64,000 bases of DNA from Stenogyne calaminthoides (Eukaryota; Streptophyta; Magnoliopsida; Lamiales; Lamiaceae), in NCBI GenBank assembly GCA_037126765.1, contig JBBCBC010000012.1, positions 14,694,001 to 14,758,000 on the forward strand, given 5' to 3'. Under the pieces are notes generated by a model. The model searched no databases, had not been told where the DNA came from, and saw only the letters and a program-made list of their open reading frames with translations. Shown piece by piece: positions 1-11,539 of the stretch. The number at the start of each line of letters is the position of its first letter. Positions within the stretch are counted from its first letter, which is position 1. The position numbers and the translations under genes were made by a program.

Positions 1-1332
1 GTTCTTGTAAAATAGCATAGTCCTTCATCAGATTCTCAAATGAATCCATCAGGTCAAATTGACTGTTTACAGTTGAACTTGACAACTCTTGTGCTAGTGT
101 AGGAGCAACAACAGAGAAAGAAGAGTTTACCTCCTCAATGGCCATCAGACAAATGTCGTCACTTTCACTGTCTGAGAATATTTCATCTGAAGAGCTAGAT
201 CCCTCCTCAGAATGTTCTTCTTCTGCAACCATGGCCTTTTTGCTTGAGAACTTCTTGTCTTTTTTAGCTTGCCTTTCTCCTCTCCTTAGCACTCAGATCT
301 GGACAATCATACTAGAAGTGACCTTTCTTTTGGCAATTATAGCATCTGTTGGTATCATCATCCTGATCACTTTCTTCTTTGGACTTGGAGTCCTTCTTTC
401 TGGATGAAGATCCTTCAGTTTTCAGGTCCTTTCTCTTCTCAGTTGGTTTGTCCTCAGGTTTCTTCCGTACTGTGATTCTGTAATAGCTTTTGTATTTTCC
501 ATATCGACTATTAAGTCTTTCAAACCTCCTTTCCATCGGTCTTTAGCTTATCCTCAAGCTCATCCTGATTCTTAGCAAGGGAGTTCTCAGACTCTCTAGT
601 TTTACAGGTTTTATCTTTGGCTTTAAAAGCCACATTTTTACTAGATGATGAATCATCTTTGCTGTCAGCCTTTTTGGATTTCTTATCAATTACAAACTCA
701 TAGGCCTTCAGCTCAGAGAAGACTTGTTGATAGGGCATTGAATTAATATTTTTGGTGTTTTCAATCACCACTGCATGTATATCCCATTTCTTAGAAAGAC
801 CTCTAAGAATTTTCAATGCAATTTCTCTTTGTGGATATTTCTTTCCAAGTGCATTTAGATCATTCATGATACTAGTGAATCTGACTTCCAATTTGTCAAT
901 TGATTCACCTTCTTCCATTTCAAAACTGTCAAACTTTCCTATTGCAACTGAAAGTTTGTTTTCCTTGATATGATATGTGCCTTGGCACATTACAGCTAGT
1001 GTATCCCAAATTTCTTTGGCAGTATTGCAGTGAGAGATCATTCCCATCACACCATCATCAATTGTACTGTATAGTGTGTCTTTAGCAATGTAGTCTAGAT
1101 TGACTAACATTCTCTCCTCAGGAGTCAGTTGGTCATCAGACTTAGGAAATTCTGCTCTAGGATCAATTCTCTCATCATCTGTTCCTCTGGGATTCACCAC
1201 AGTAAATTGGAATGGCCCTTCAGAGACCACTTTCCACATTCGTTCATGTTTAGAATACAGATGAGCCTGCATTCTTAGTCTCCACAAATCATAGTTCTCC
1301 ACTGAGAACATGGGAAGTTTCTTAGAAGACAT
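1..1332 (-). pseudogene. gag: Sirevirus-like copia gag, copy A (partial, broken)
   Basis: This is the nucleocapsid gene of copy A, entering from the left edge and read on the minus strand. The start ATG at 1332 opens the same N-terminus (MSSKKLPMFSVENYDLW) as copy B at 13708. The first ~230 residues form a copia-type gag polypeptide domain, followed by a basic stretch, a CCHC zinc knuckle (CYNCQKKGHF) near 312-345, and an acidic and coiled-coil tail reaching base 1. The frame is broken near 540 by a small deletion relative to B. An in-frame TAG at 312-314 cuts the zinc knuckle before its last Cys, and the identical stop occurs in B. Gag would bind element RNA in virus-like particles. The rest of the element lies outside the window. 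Confidence 0.85.
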
Positions 1333-1445
1333 TTTAACTGAGTCTTTTAAGAATTGAAAGAAAAAGATCGGATTCGAGATAGACCACAAGTATTTTTAGC
1401 AAATAAAACTTTGGTCAACAAAGCAGGTGGTCAAGTTAAACCACT

Positions 1446-1457
1446 GCTCTGATACCA
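1446..1457 (-). other. Primer-binding site of copy A
   Basis: On the minus strand this reads TGGTATCAGAGC, the usual plant copia PBS complementary to the 3' end of initiator methionine tRNA. It lies 2 nt inside the LTR edge at 1460 and about 115 nt before the gag start, so it primes minus-strand cDNA synthesis. It marks the LTR at 1460-3643 as the 5' LTR of copy A. Confidence 0.9.
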
Positions 1458-1459
1458 CT

Positions 1460-3643
1460 TGTTGGTCCCGGTGAAAACGAGTCTTACACGTGTATGGGGG
1501 GAATACACATGTTCAGTATTTTTAAAACTTTTTCTTACTTAGGTCAGCTTGGGTCAGATAATCCTGAAGATTAGGTCCTGAGAAGCACAAATCACTCTGA
1601 GTCAAAGTCTCATCGAGGCAGTGATCTGTTGCTTTCGAAACCTCGAGATAATCCCAACCGAGTCCCGAGTTTCAGAGATCTGAGTTGCTTGGATCGGATA
1701 ACTAACTTACTGAACCCTCAGAAGAGTAAGTTCAGTTTGGTAACTATCTGTTCTAGCTACTCAGATGTGCGGAATGGTTGGCCCTTTAGTTTATACTCGT
1801 TTTAAAGCTTTGCTGAAAACCTTCCTTTAATGGAATAGTGATTAGGCTGTGATTCAATTACATGCAACTTCCAGTGGATTGATTCCAACTGAAATATCAG
1901 TGAAAATATGCTTTCAAACTCAGTGATGCAGCGGTTAAGCCACGATAAATAAAAGCAATAAACAACACAAAGAATTATAGTGATTCGGAGACTCAAGCTC
2001 CCTCGTCCACTCTCTCTGATCCTCAGAGAAATCCCTAATCACTTTCGAGCTTTTTGACTACCTCCGCGTAGTTTACTTACTCAACTTCGGCTCGAGCTTT
2101 CTGACTACTCCACGTAGTTTACTTACTCAACCCGACCTTGAGCTTTCTGACTACCTCCGTAGTTTACTTACTCAAACACAAACAAGCTTTCAGACTACCT
2201 CTGTAGCTTACTAACTTCTCCTCTAGAGCTTTCTGACTACTCCGCGTAGTTTACTAACTCTTTACAACTCTTCTCACCAACAAACACACTCCAACTACCT
2301 TCTCAAGGGTTTGGGGTTTCTGGTTGGTTTCCAACTAGGATGAGATATCCTTTACAATGAAGTACAATGCAAAGGCTAGGATATCTCGACTAAGCTTTGA
2401 ATATATCTTATCAAACTAGGCTTAGTTTAGTGAGCTCTCTTCAATATAAAAGCACTTGGGAAATTCTAAGTTTTTCGAGTGCTTTAACTTTGCGATAATA
2501 AGTTTGAGCTTCTTGAGTTGCTTATAAATTTCCCATAACCTTACAATTTAGAGGGTCACTAGTATTTATAGGAATATACCAAGGTCACTCTTGAAAAACT
2601 AATCGTTGGAGAGATAGCTTCGTGAGTTTCCTCTTATGGTGTGTGAGGAACGGCTATCTTTAGGGTTTGAAACTCCCTAACACATTTTAGGCAATAGCCT
2701 TTCATGTAGTCGGTCTTCACTTTTTGCAGTCTGGAACTTTTGTACATCTGACATCTTTTTCAGCGACCTGTCACTGTCAGTGTCAGTATGGTACAGTGTT
2801 GTCTTCCTCTTTTTGACTTTTGTCTCCAGTTAAAGGTAGACACCTTCAACGGCTCTTTTGGTTACAAACTCTGAGTTGATATAACCTTAACAACACTTTG
2901 TCTTAGTTCCTTTTGTTTGCATGGAATGTCTTGGGCAATATCTATTTTTCTAAGGAATCGCGATCTTCTCAGTATTGCATCCTTCAGATAGATATTTTCA
3001 GTGCCTCGGAACATTCAGGTTTATACTGAGCATTCGAAGACATTCTCGAAGTCTTCAATAATTCTTGTGCCTTGATATTCTTGATCTTGATTCTTGATCT
3101 TACTGTCTTTTGTGTCTTGAGTCTTGAGAGATCTTGAGAGTCTTTCCGAGTCTTACGAGTCTTGAGTCTTCTGAGTCTTCACAATTTTCTGAGTCTTCTG
3201 AGTCTTCACAGATATATTGACTGATATACTGAGTCTTCATGTTGAGTCTTTAGTTCCTCAGTTTCATCTTGAGTCTTGATATCTCGGTTTCACCTTTGAG
3301 TCTTGATATCTCGATTTCATCTTGAGCCTTGATATCTCGGTTTCTGCTTTGAGTCTTGATTCTCGATTTCTTCTTGAGTCTTCAGAAACTTAGTTTCATA
3401 CTGAAACTTCAGAAACTTAGTTTCATACTAAAACTTCAGTTTCTTCATAAACATACTGAGTTCTTCAGAATCTTCAGATCTAAACCTGATCTATATCTGC
3501 TGACTATACATTTTGCAGATATCATCCTGAATACTATAAAACTGAATCGACTCAACTATCAAGATTATCCTGAACATGTCATACTCAGGGGTTTTGGGAT
3601 CTAATCAAAATCATATATCTTTTATTAAATTCATCTCCCAACA
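1460..3643 (-). repeat. LTR shared by copies A and B (2184 bp)
   Basis: On the minus strand the LTR runs from TGTTGGGAGATG at 3643 to CCAACA at 1460. A PBS abuts the low-coordinate side and a polypurine tract abuts the high-coordinate side, so it serves both as 5' LTR of copy A and as 3' LTR of copy B. It contains a tandem array of ~55-bp units at about 2047-2260, each with a GAGCTTTCTGACTAC head and a palindromic core around CGCGTAGT, and a second array at about 3100-3420 of TTGAGTCTTGATATCTCG-like units. It is collinear with 13833-15985 but differs by many small indels and CG versus TG/CA changes. Confidence 0.88.
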
Positions 3644-3660
3644 ATTTCCCCCTTTTTGAT
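3644..3660 (-). other. Polypurine tract of copy B
   Basis: The minus strand reads ATCAAAAAGGGGGAAAT directly before the LTR start TGTTGGG. This purine run is where plus-strand DNA synthesis starts in LTR retrotransposons. The upstream GGTTTTGGCATCATC-type context resembles the conserved Sirevirus PPT region and recurs in elements D and E. Confidence 0.85.
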
Positions 3661-4124
3661 GATGCCAAAACCTATCTTGTTACAACCATATAACCTAAAC
3701 TCAGGTTTCAGTTTATCCTATTACAAGATTGGTTATGTCTCCCAACAATTTCCTAAATCAGAGAATCTCCCAACAATTTCTGAGAATCTCCTAACATTTA
3801 ATCATTCAATCAATTTCTTCAGTAATGAATCTTCTTAAATAGTTCATCACCAAATACTTAAACAATTCATTCAGAGACATTCATTCAGCATATCAAAAGT
3901 AAAAGACATGTAAATAAGATAATGAGATATTATATTTTTGAGCACAAATGATAAATTTTCATTGATGATGAGTAGTCTGTTACAGGTTACAATGAAATTT
4001 ATCAAAACAAAAATAAAACACAAAGATAGAAAGAATTACAAGTGTCTTGGTCTTGATCTTGATTTGGCTCTTGGTCTTCGCTCTTGGTTTGCATCGCTCT
4101 TCAACCAGTATCTTCTTGACTTCA
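3661..4124. other. Non-coding 3' region of copy B
   Basis: AT-rich sequence between the end of the extra ORF and the polypurine tract. It contains repeated TCCCAACAATTTC-like phrases at about 3738-3782 that resemble degenerate extra copies of the LTR/PPT junction. No gene is seen. Confidence 0.5.
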
Positions 4125-7100
4125 TCACGGGCACTTCCGGGTTGAACATTCCAAATACCTCTTCTTGAGCATCTCTTTCCTTAATGATATCCGGATACAT
4201 TTCCTGTTAAACCCAACCGAAAGCAAAAAAAGATATTGAGCAATTTCTTGAATAATGGCTTTCTCATTCACCATGCCATTATCAAGTCTTGGAGGAGGGT
4301 AAGAATAAGGACCAGGGGCTACTATCTGTACCTTTCCTTCATCTGCTAAGTTCATCCAACTTTGGAGATATTTTGGATAGAAAGGTTAGGAGATATTCGA
4401 TGAACACTTCATTTTGATCTGAGCTTTCCCCTCTCCACTCCCTGAGCACATCATAATAGAACCAGAAGGTTCTCTTGACCTCTTCCCACACATCGTTGAG
4501 TTTGATAGGCATCCATTTGTCAACGTGTGGCCACTTCAGTGCTTTTGATGTCTCTCTCCTTTTGCTCGCAAACTTTTTGAATTCACTCCTTCGCTTTAGC
4601 TCTTCTTCAGTCTTTTTCCTGATCACAGGCATGCCTGAGACTGAAGCAGCAGCTTTCTTAGCCTGTTCTATCTGGAATGTCTTCAGAGCATTCTTAGTGT
4701 TGAAGACTTTCTTCTTCTGCTGACCTGCAGACTCTTCAACTCTTCCATCAACTTCCTCTGGACTGGCTTAGAAGCCTTAGCTCGCTTGCTTTCAGGTTGA
4801 ACAATGCCCAAGGCTTTCCTTTTCATAGGCAATTCAGCAGCAGCCTGGCTTGTTCCAACCTTAGTTCTAGCACTCAGTTTCTCTCTTGCAACATCAAGCA
4901 TGTTTTCCTCAGAAACTCGAGTGTAGATAGGCTTCTCCACCTGAACGAACTTCAGCTTGTCAGTAGCTTCGACTTCTTTCAAGGCTCTGGATAGGCTATT
5001 CATTTCAGCTTCTTTCTGCGCCTTTTTCTCCAAAGTACGTGCCAATAACTTCCCGAAGTCTTCTTCTGGTCTTTCCCCCTTCTTGGCACCGTAATTTGGA
5101 AGAAGTCTGGAGAGTGCTGTGTCCATGTGATATTGTTCTTTGCTCACACAGTGCACCTCTCCTGCTATCTGATCTTGTTCATCTTCCAGCCTCTTCATGT
5201 GGTTCTTAGCCATAGAAAATTCTTCAGACAAATGGGCAAACTGGCCAGAGAGAGCTTCTTTAAACATCTCTGTCATCTTGGTCATGAGCTCCAGTCTCCA
5301 ACTGAGCCTCAGTCTGTACATCAGACAATTCAGAGTTAAAGATAGAACTTTCAGTAACTTTGGCATAATTGCTAACAATGCCAAAAAGGTACCAAGAGTG
5401 CTTAACCGATCTGAGGTTGAATGATTTCGGTTTGATCGGCCTGAGAAGTTTCCTTCTCCATCCGAGGCCGATCCAAGCATCTCCCCTGTTGGTCCCCATC
5501 TTGAAATTTGTCTCTGGCGCTAGGGGCACCAACTTGATAGCTCTCCTCTCGCCTATCTTCCTCTGAAACGGCTCATCAAAATTGGAGTTTTTCATCACGA
5601 GCTTTGTCTTCACGAATCACGAGAACTTCGATCGGGAATGATGTCTCCTCATTCCACGGTCTTCCCCTCCCGAATGCGGCAATGTTCAAACATCTCCGGA
5701 AGAGTCCGATTGAGGATGAAAACCGTCGTCTTAATGTCTGAAGAAGATATCTTGCGGATCGGGGTATGATTTGAGCTCGGGTGTGATCGAGAATGAACCG
5801 ATTTCCCCCTTGCTCCTCCACTCGGTTTCTTGACCGCCCTTCTTCCATCTCGGGCTATCCGGTTCGGTTGAAGCATCGGTGAGGATCAAAGTAGATCACT
5901 CGAGGAGCTCACCAAGAATAAAAGGCGCTCTGAGTCTCAAAGAACGTCGATTGTTGTCGGTCGAGGTCCTCGGTTTGCATCTGAGTGGGTTTTGGGGCCT
6001 GAGCTGGCACTTCCTCAGATTGACTCTGAGTTGGCTCTTATGTCTGTGCCGGCACATCTTTGGTAGGAATCTCTGAGGCCTGAGTTCCTTTAAAAATTTC
6101 CTGAGAAATTTTGTCTAAGCTAAGCGACGTCTCAAGCACCCTCGAGAAGACACACGCTCCTCGGTGCATTTCGTGCCTTAGAGATAACCTGAGCCAATAC
6201 TTGCAATGGCGAATTCTGAGCGGTTTGGCCCTCAGGTTGAATCTCTTCAGAATCACTGCCATCATCATCGGTGAGAACCACCATTCTTCTGCGCTTGGGG
6301 CCGAAGGTTTTTTGCTTCTTCATCTTCTCACCTTGCTCCATTTTGGCCTCCAACAAAACCTTCCCCCTGGTTTGTTGGGTCTCTTCAGCAGCAGCAGCTT
6401 TAGGTGATTCTGCTTTCTTTTCCTTCTTCCCCCTGATGGCCTGCTTCTTCAGAGCAATGGGCTTGAAGAGCACCTTGGACTTGGGGAATGGGGTCGAATT
6501 GGCGAAGATATCCTCCTCCTCTCTGCACATCTCCAAAATAAATGATATTTTGGTTGCATGATGGATCTTGCCTTTGATTGAGATCACCCCGTCAACCTTC
6601 TTGAAGACTTTGGCTTCCTCACTCACCATCTGAATCAAAATTTTCAACCAGTTGAAGTCGGTGGTGGGTGAGGCCTCGATCGCCGCCATCAATCGGAGCT
6701 TCGGGGTACTGATCTGCTCAAAACTCCCCGCAAGGCTCATGATGCTTTTGCTCACAATATCCATCAACACTCTATATTGTGGCTTCAAATGCCTCTTATG
6801 TAGTGTAGCCTCAAATTTTACAGGATTCTCAGCAATCCTATTTAAATACTCCTGCTCTCTACCCAACATATACACCGCAGGATCCTCTCCTTTATCACAA
6901 AGCTCAAAAACATCATTTAAATTCTTCGGAATAATATACAATTCCCTTTCAAAATCGATGTATTTGACGAATGCTCTAAATGTGATACAGTAATCTCATA
7001 ATGCATACCATCCTCTTCATCTATCCTCAAATTACAGATGAACTCGATTACCTCTTTCGCATACTCTTGGTCCGGTCGGCTTGCGACAAGATGAGTGAGT

Positions 7101-7228
7101 TTGGCTAGAAAGATCATATGGGGAGCCTCCTCTTCTGGTTTGGAATTGGTTGTGCTATCGAGTGAGACAACGAACTCGTACCAGGGTTTGTTGGTTTCGG
7201 CTAATTTATCGAAAATGGTAGGAGCCAT
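4125..7228 (-). pseudogene. Extra 3' ORF (aORF/env-position ORF) of copy B, frameshifted
   Basis: A ~3.1-kb coding relic lies downstream of pol, where some Sireviruses carry an 'env-like' ORF. It starts at the ATG at 7228 (MAPTIFDKLAETNKPWYEF). The N-terminal ~350 residues (7228 to about 6130, one frameshift near 6950) form a folded-looking domain like the one in element C's extra ORF. A lysine- and acid-rich linker follows. A long charged coiled-coil segment occupies about 5330-4690, and a C-terminal helical segment about 4632-4340. At least five frame changes are needed. I see no signal peptide or membrane segment, so 'envelope' is a positional label only. It resembles proteins often annotated 'putative plant transposon protein'. 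Function unknown. Confidence 0.7.
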
Positions 7229-7360
7229 TTGAGAGATTGAAGATTTGAAGATTTAGGGTTTGGTTTTTCTGGGCAAAAGGGGATTTTTCGCAGAGGATTT
7301 TGGGAACGAATGGTTTGATAAAAAATTGGCTTGAATGGCTTCTAAGGGTATAAATAGTTT
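7229..7360 (-). promoter_or_regulatory. Gene-like promoter and leader of the extra ORF
   Basis: Upstream of the ATG at 7228 the minus strand has a telo-box (AAACCCTAAA, about 7253-7262) in a pyrimidine-rich leader, and TATTTATACC about 120 nt upstream (7347-7356). Element C shows the same arrangement (telo-box and TATA-like sequence). This suggests the ORF is transcribed from its own start rather than only from the LTR; this is inference from motifs. Confidence 0.45.
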
Positions 7361-7856
7361 CGAGATCATGGGAATTCGCGTTGGTTAGGTGAAAAGCAAC
7401 GGTTGAGATTAATCTCCGATTAATTGGGTATACGAACAGTCGATTTCTGAAAAGTAAGCCGTCAAAATATCCTCATTGGTCATTAATGTAACAGAGCATT
7501 AAATGACTGTTGACCTTCTTCGGAATTTCAAACGATCCTACCCAAAAACTTTCCTTAGGTGTTTTGTATTTATTGCAAATGATTACTGAGCTTCACTTAA
7601 GCAATAAATGAGTCGCATGAGTCATTACTTCTTCAGACTAATTTTATCTCTATCAGTCTTACTGAGTACTGACCTTGATAAGATGTCAGTATAATACTGA
7701 GTACTGAATGGGTTCAGTATAATCCTGAGTACTGACCTTCAGTAAATCTGAGTTTCCTAAGACTCAGTTCAGTATTTCCATTTTATCCTGAGCTTCTCAG
7801 TAGAATCCTGAGAAAACTTCATGCATCTGAAAACCTTCAATTTTTCAGATTTTACT
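7361..7856. other. Spacer between pol and extra ORF of copy B
   Basis: Non-coding AT-rich spacer, rich in short TACTGAG/CTCAGTA phrases. No ORF or RNA gene recognised. Confidence 0.5.
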
Positions 7857-9464
7857 CTATACACCTGGATCTAACATCCCTAATTCAACTGAAAGTTCCT
7901 GAAATCTTGATTCAGCCAAAGGTTTAGTCAAGATATCAGCTCTCTGCTTATGAGTATGAATTTTCTCCATCCTTATGTCCTTTTTCTCGACATGATCTCT
8001 GATGAAGTGATGTCTGATATCCACATGCTTGCATCTGGTGTGCAATACCGGATTTTGTGAAATAGCAATGGCACTATTATTGTCACAAAATATTGGTACT
8101 TCATTGGCTACAACTTTATAATCCCTTAATTGTTGTTTGAGCCAAAGAATTGAAACACACACAGACTTCCTCGCAGACCATGTATTCAAACCGATAATCT
8201 TGGTTGCTATTGTGGTGCATTTCTTTGAAAACCAAGATATCAGCTTACTTCCTAGAAATTGACAAGTTCCTGTAGTGGACTTCCTGTCAATCCTCCAACC
8301 TCCATAATCAGCATCTGAGTAACCAGTTAATTCAAGGTTATCATCAGCTGGATACCATAATCCTCTATTCACTGTGCCCTTAAGATTCTTCAGTATCTTT
8401 TTGGCAGCCTCCATGTGACTAGCCTTAGGATTAGCTTGGTATCTTGCACATATCCCAACAGCAAATGTTATATCCGGCCTACTTGCTGTGAGATAGAGCA
8501 ATGATCCAATGATTCCTCTATAATCAGTATGACTCACTGATTTGCCTTCAGAATCAGGATCCATCTTGTAGTTAGTATTCATAGGAATCCTAACTGCATT
8601 GCAATTCTGTACACCATATTTGGCAATCAGATCTCTGGTGTACTTTGCCTGGTTTATGAATATTCCTTCCTTAGATTGTTTCACTTGAAGACCTAGAAAG
8701 AAATTCATCTCCCCAATCATTGACATCTCAAACTTTCCTTTCATCAGTGTTGAAAACTTTTCACACAGCTGATGGTTTGGAGATCCAAAAATGATGTCAT
8801 CAACATATATCTGAACCAGTAAGATATCCTCCCCATCTTCTATCCTGAACAGAGTTCTATCAACAGTCCCTTTGACAAAACCATGGTCAGTAAGAAACTG
8901 AGAAAGAGTATCATACCATGCTCTGGGTGCTGGTTTAAGACCATACAAAGCTTTTCTGAGCCTGTAAACTTGGTCATTCTGTTTGAAACCAGGAGGTTGT
9001 TCCACATAAACCTCTTCTTTAAGCACACCGTTCAGAAATGCACTTTTCACATCCATTTGATAGACTGTGAATTTCATGTGGGCAGCATATGCAAGAAACA
9101 ATCTGATGGCTTCTAGTCTTGCAACAGGTGCAAAGGTTTCATCATAATCCAAGCCTTCTTCTTGGGAATAACCTTGTGCAACTAGCCTTGCCTTGTTTCT
9201 TACAATGTTGTTGTTTTCATCTCTTTTATTCTTAAATACCCACTTGGTTCCAATGACATTGTGCCTTTCAGGTCTATCTACTAGCTCCCATACTTCATTC
9301 CTTGAGAATTGATTCAGCTCATCTTCCATAGCAGTAATCCAATGAGAATCTTGTAGAGCTTCACCAATCTCGATGAGGCTCTTTTTCCGATGGGGAAGCG
9401 GCCAGAATAGTGCACTCTCACCATGGAACCTTCTTGTTTTAACACCTTTGGTTAGATCACCCAC
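7857..9464 (-). pseudogene. pol: Copia reverse transcriptase-RNase H, copy B
   Basis: A continuous 535-codon frame encodes the Ty1/copia RT (RVT_2) and RNase H. The RT begins near residue 50 (WITAMEDELNQF) with the usual DETFAPVARLEAIRL and YQMDVKSAFLNG motifs. The catalytic motif YVDDIIFGSP is intact near residue 220. RNase H carries SDADYGG and DNNSAIAIS, but the segment expected to read like TEAEY after SKK is replaced by an unrelated string (residues ~427-445), as if a short stretch were read in a shifted frame. One catalytic acidic residue is therefore probably lost. The frame ends with the family's usual tail (QRADILTKPLAE). The first ~30 residues also look frame-shifted. It copies element RNA into DNA in virus-like particles when intact. 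Confidence 0.88.
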
Positions 9465-9878
9465 AATCGACTTGTAGGATGACTATCTAACCATTTCCTT
9501 CTTGATGTTCCCCTTCAACAAAGTATCCTCAACATTTGAAATGTTAGGTTCATTTAATTCAGTAAACTCAGGGGAACAACGAGAAAAGGAGAAAGGGAAT
9601 CATCTTCCTCAGGGGAAATTCCATTCAGAACATTGTCAGAGACATTTGTTCCCCTTTGGTTGATAGATTCAGAATTTGCCTCAGTTGTGACCACATCTTC
9701 ATTGGCATCACATACTTGAGTCTAAACTGGTGTCTGTTCAGATTGGTCACCTTTGGTGTGTTGGCTTTCCTAAGTCTCACCATCCTGAGTTCCATCCTGA
9801 ACTTCTTTATCTGAGTCTAAGTCACTCCAATCATAGATAGTGACTGACTTCTTCTTTTCGTGTTCAAATGGTTGATTT
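9465..9878 (-). other. Decayed link between integrase and RT, copy B
   Basis: In an intact copia polyprotein this stretch joins integrase to RT. Here it is broken by stops and frameshifts in all minus frames. The composition (acidic, Ser/Glu/Gln-rich) matches the variable linker of the family, but no domain can be assigned. Confidence 0.6.
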
Positions 9879-11246
9879 TCATTCATTCTTTTTCAGGCTT
9901 AATCTGGTGATCCTCTTGGTCAGTTCATCTGCATCATGTTCCTGTTTCTTCTGAACACAAGTAGATTCATCAAAAACAACATGAGGTGTTTCTTCCACAA
10001 TAAGAGTCCTACAGTTGTAAACTCTGAAAGCTTTACTGGCTTCAGAATATCCTAAGAATATTCCTTCATCAGCTTTACTATCAAATGTTTTCAACTGATC
10101 TTTACCATTATTGTGTATGAAACACTTGCAACCAAACACACGAAATAAAGAAACAAGAGGCTTCCTTTCATTCCAAAGCTCATAGGGTGTTTTCCCTTGA
10201 CTCTTGGTCAGCATGGATCTATTCTGTGAGTAGCATGCAGTATTGACAGCTTCAACCCAAAACCTTTTAAGAATATCAGCCTCAGTTATCATTGTCCTTG
10301 CAACTTCTTTCAGAGTCATGTTCCTTCTTTCAGCAACACCATTTTGTTGAGGGGTCCTTGAAGCTGATGTTTCATGTGAAATTCCATTTGCCGCACAATA
10401 ATCAGATATGATATGATTTATAAATTCAGTTCCTTTGTCAGATCTGATTTTGACAACACTCAGATTTTTCTCAATACTAAGCCTTTTCAGTAATTCTGGC
10501 AGCTTTATCTGAGTCTCTTTCTTACTGAGTAAGAATATGACCCAAGTATATCTTGAGTAGTCATCAACTACTACCAATGTGTACTTCCTGCCATTAGTGC
10601 TTACTGGTGTTACAGGACCAAAAAGATCCATATGCAGTAACTGAAGTATTCTGTCATTAGAAACATCTACTTTGCTTTTAAATGATGCTTTAACTTGTTT
10701 TCCTTTTTGGCACGCATCACAAATATGTTCCTTACTGAACACTTCATTAGGCAACCCTCTCACAAGAGCTAATCTTGCAAGCTTATTCAGGGTTTTGAAA
10801 TTTAGGTGATTCATTCTTTTATGCCATAACCAACTGGTATCTGTGGAACTTTTAGCAACCAAACATGTATCTTTAGGAGTTGAACTCCAATCAGCAAGAT
10901 ACACATTTCCTTTTCTAGTACCAGTTAGTAATATTTTCTGTGTTGTATCATCTCTCACATAACATAAGTTCTTAGAGAACTCAACATTAAAACCCTTATC
11001 ACAGAATTGGCTTATTGAAAGCAAATTATGCTTCAATCCAGATACATATGAAACACCATGGATATGAACTGAGTCGATTTCCAAAGTTCCATATCCTTCA
11101 GTCTGTCCCTTGGAGTTATCTCCAAAAGTGATCTGTGGGCCTCTTTGTTCAACATAGTCACTGAGTATCTTCTTGAATCCTGTCATATGTCTTGAGCATC
11201 CACTGTCAAGATACCATACATTAGGGGCTTTTTCATCTCTGCTCAT
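9879..11246 (-). pseudogene. pol: Copia protease and integrase, copy B
   Basis: A 455-codon frame. The aspartic protease motif VWYLDSGCSRHMTG is near residue 10-25. The integrase zinc-binding module follows (WHKRMNHLNFKTL then CDACQKGK, residues ~140-185). The catalytic core has its first Asp in LLHMDLFGPV, the second in IRSDKGTEF and the Glu in QQNGVAERRN, so the DDE triad is present. The C-terminal part has the copia-typical PYELWNERKP and VFGCKCFIHN motifs. The frame is closed near 9879 before RT. It lies directly downstream of gag. It would cleave the polyprotein and insert cDNA. It is the best preserved piece of copy B, but without an unbroken gag-pol frame it is likely inactive. Confidence 0.88.
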
Positions 11247-11539
11247 TAGTGCTATGTGATCTTTGATCAGCTTTGTGCCCTTGTTTTCCTCCTGAAAAAC
11301 AGATCAATTCTTAGGTACCCAGTTTGTATAGGGTCCTACAAGGTTAGTTGTACCTTTCGGAATCCAAATCGCTCGACAACTCTAATCACTTTAGAGTGGC
11401 TAATTTGTCTTCCATAAACATCAACATATGCATTCACTACTCTGGGTGCCTTAGCAGATCTTGATTGTATGTGTCTTAGCTTTAGCATGAACATGAGCCT
11501 TTGAATTCTTCTTTGGTTCGGGCCTTTTTTGTTGGATGC

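Noticed and set aside
1440..1460. tRNA gene fragment (also at 13819, 22018, 52869, 63650)
   Set aside because: Only ~12 bases complementary to initiator Met tRNA, always next to an LTR edge: primer-binding sites, not tRNA genes.
4125..7228. True viral envelope gene in element B
   Set aside because: No signal peptide, membrane anchor or envelope motif is visible; coiled coils and charged linkers dominate, so only the positional name 'extra ORF' is used.
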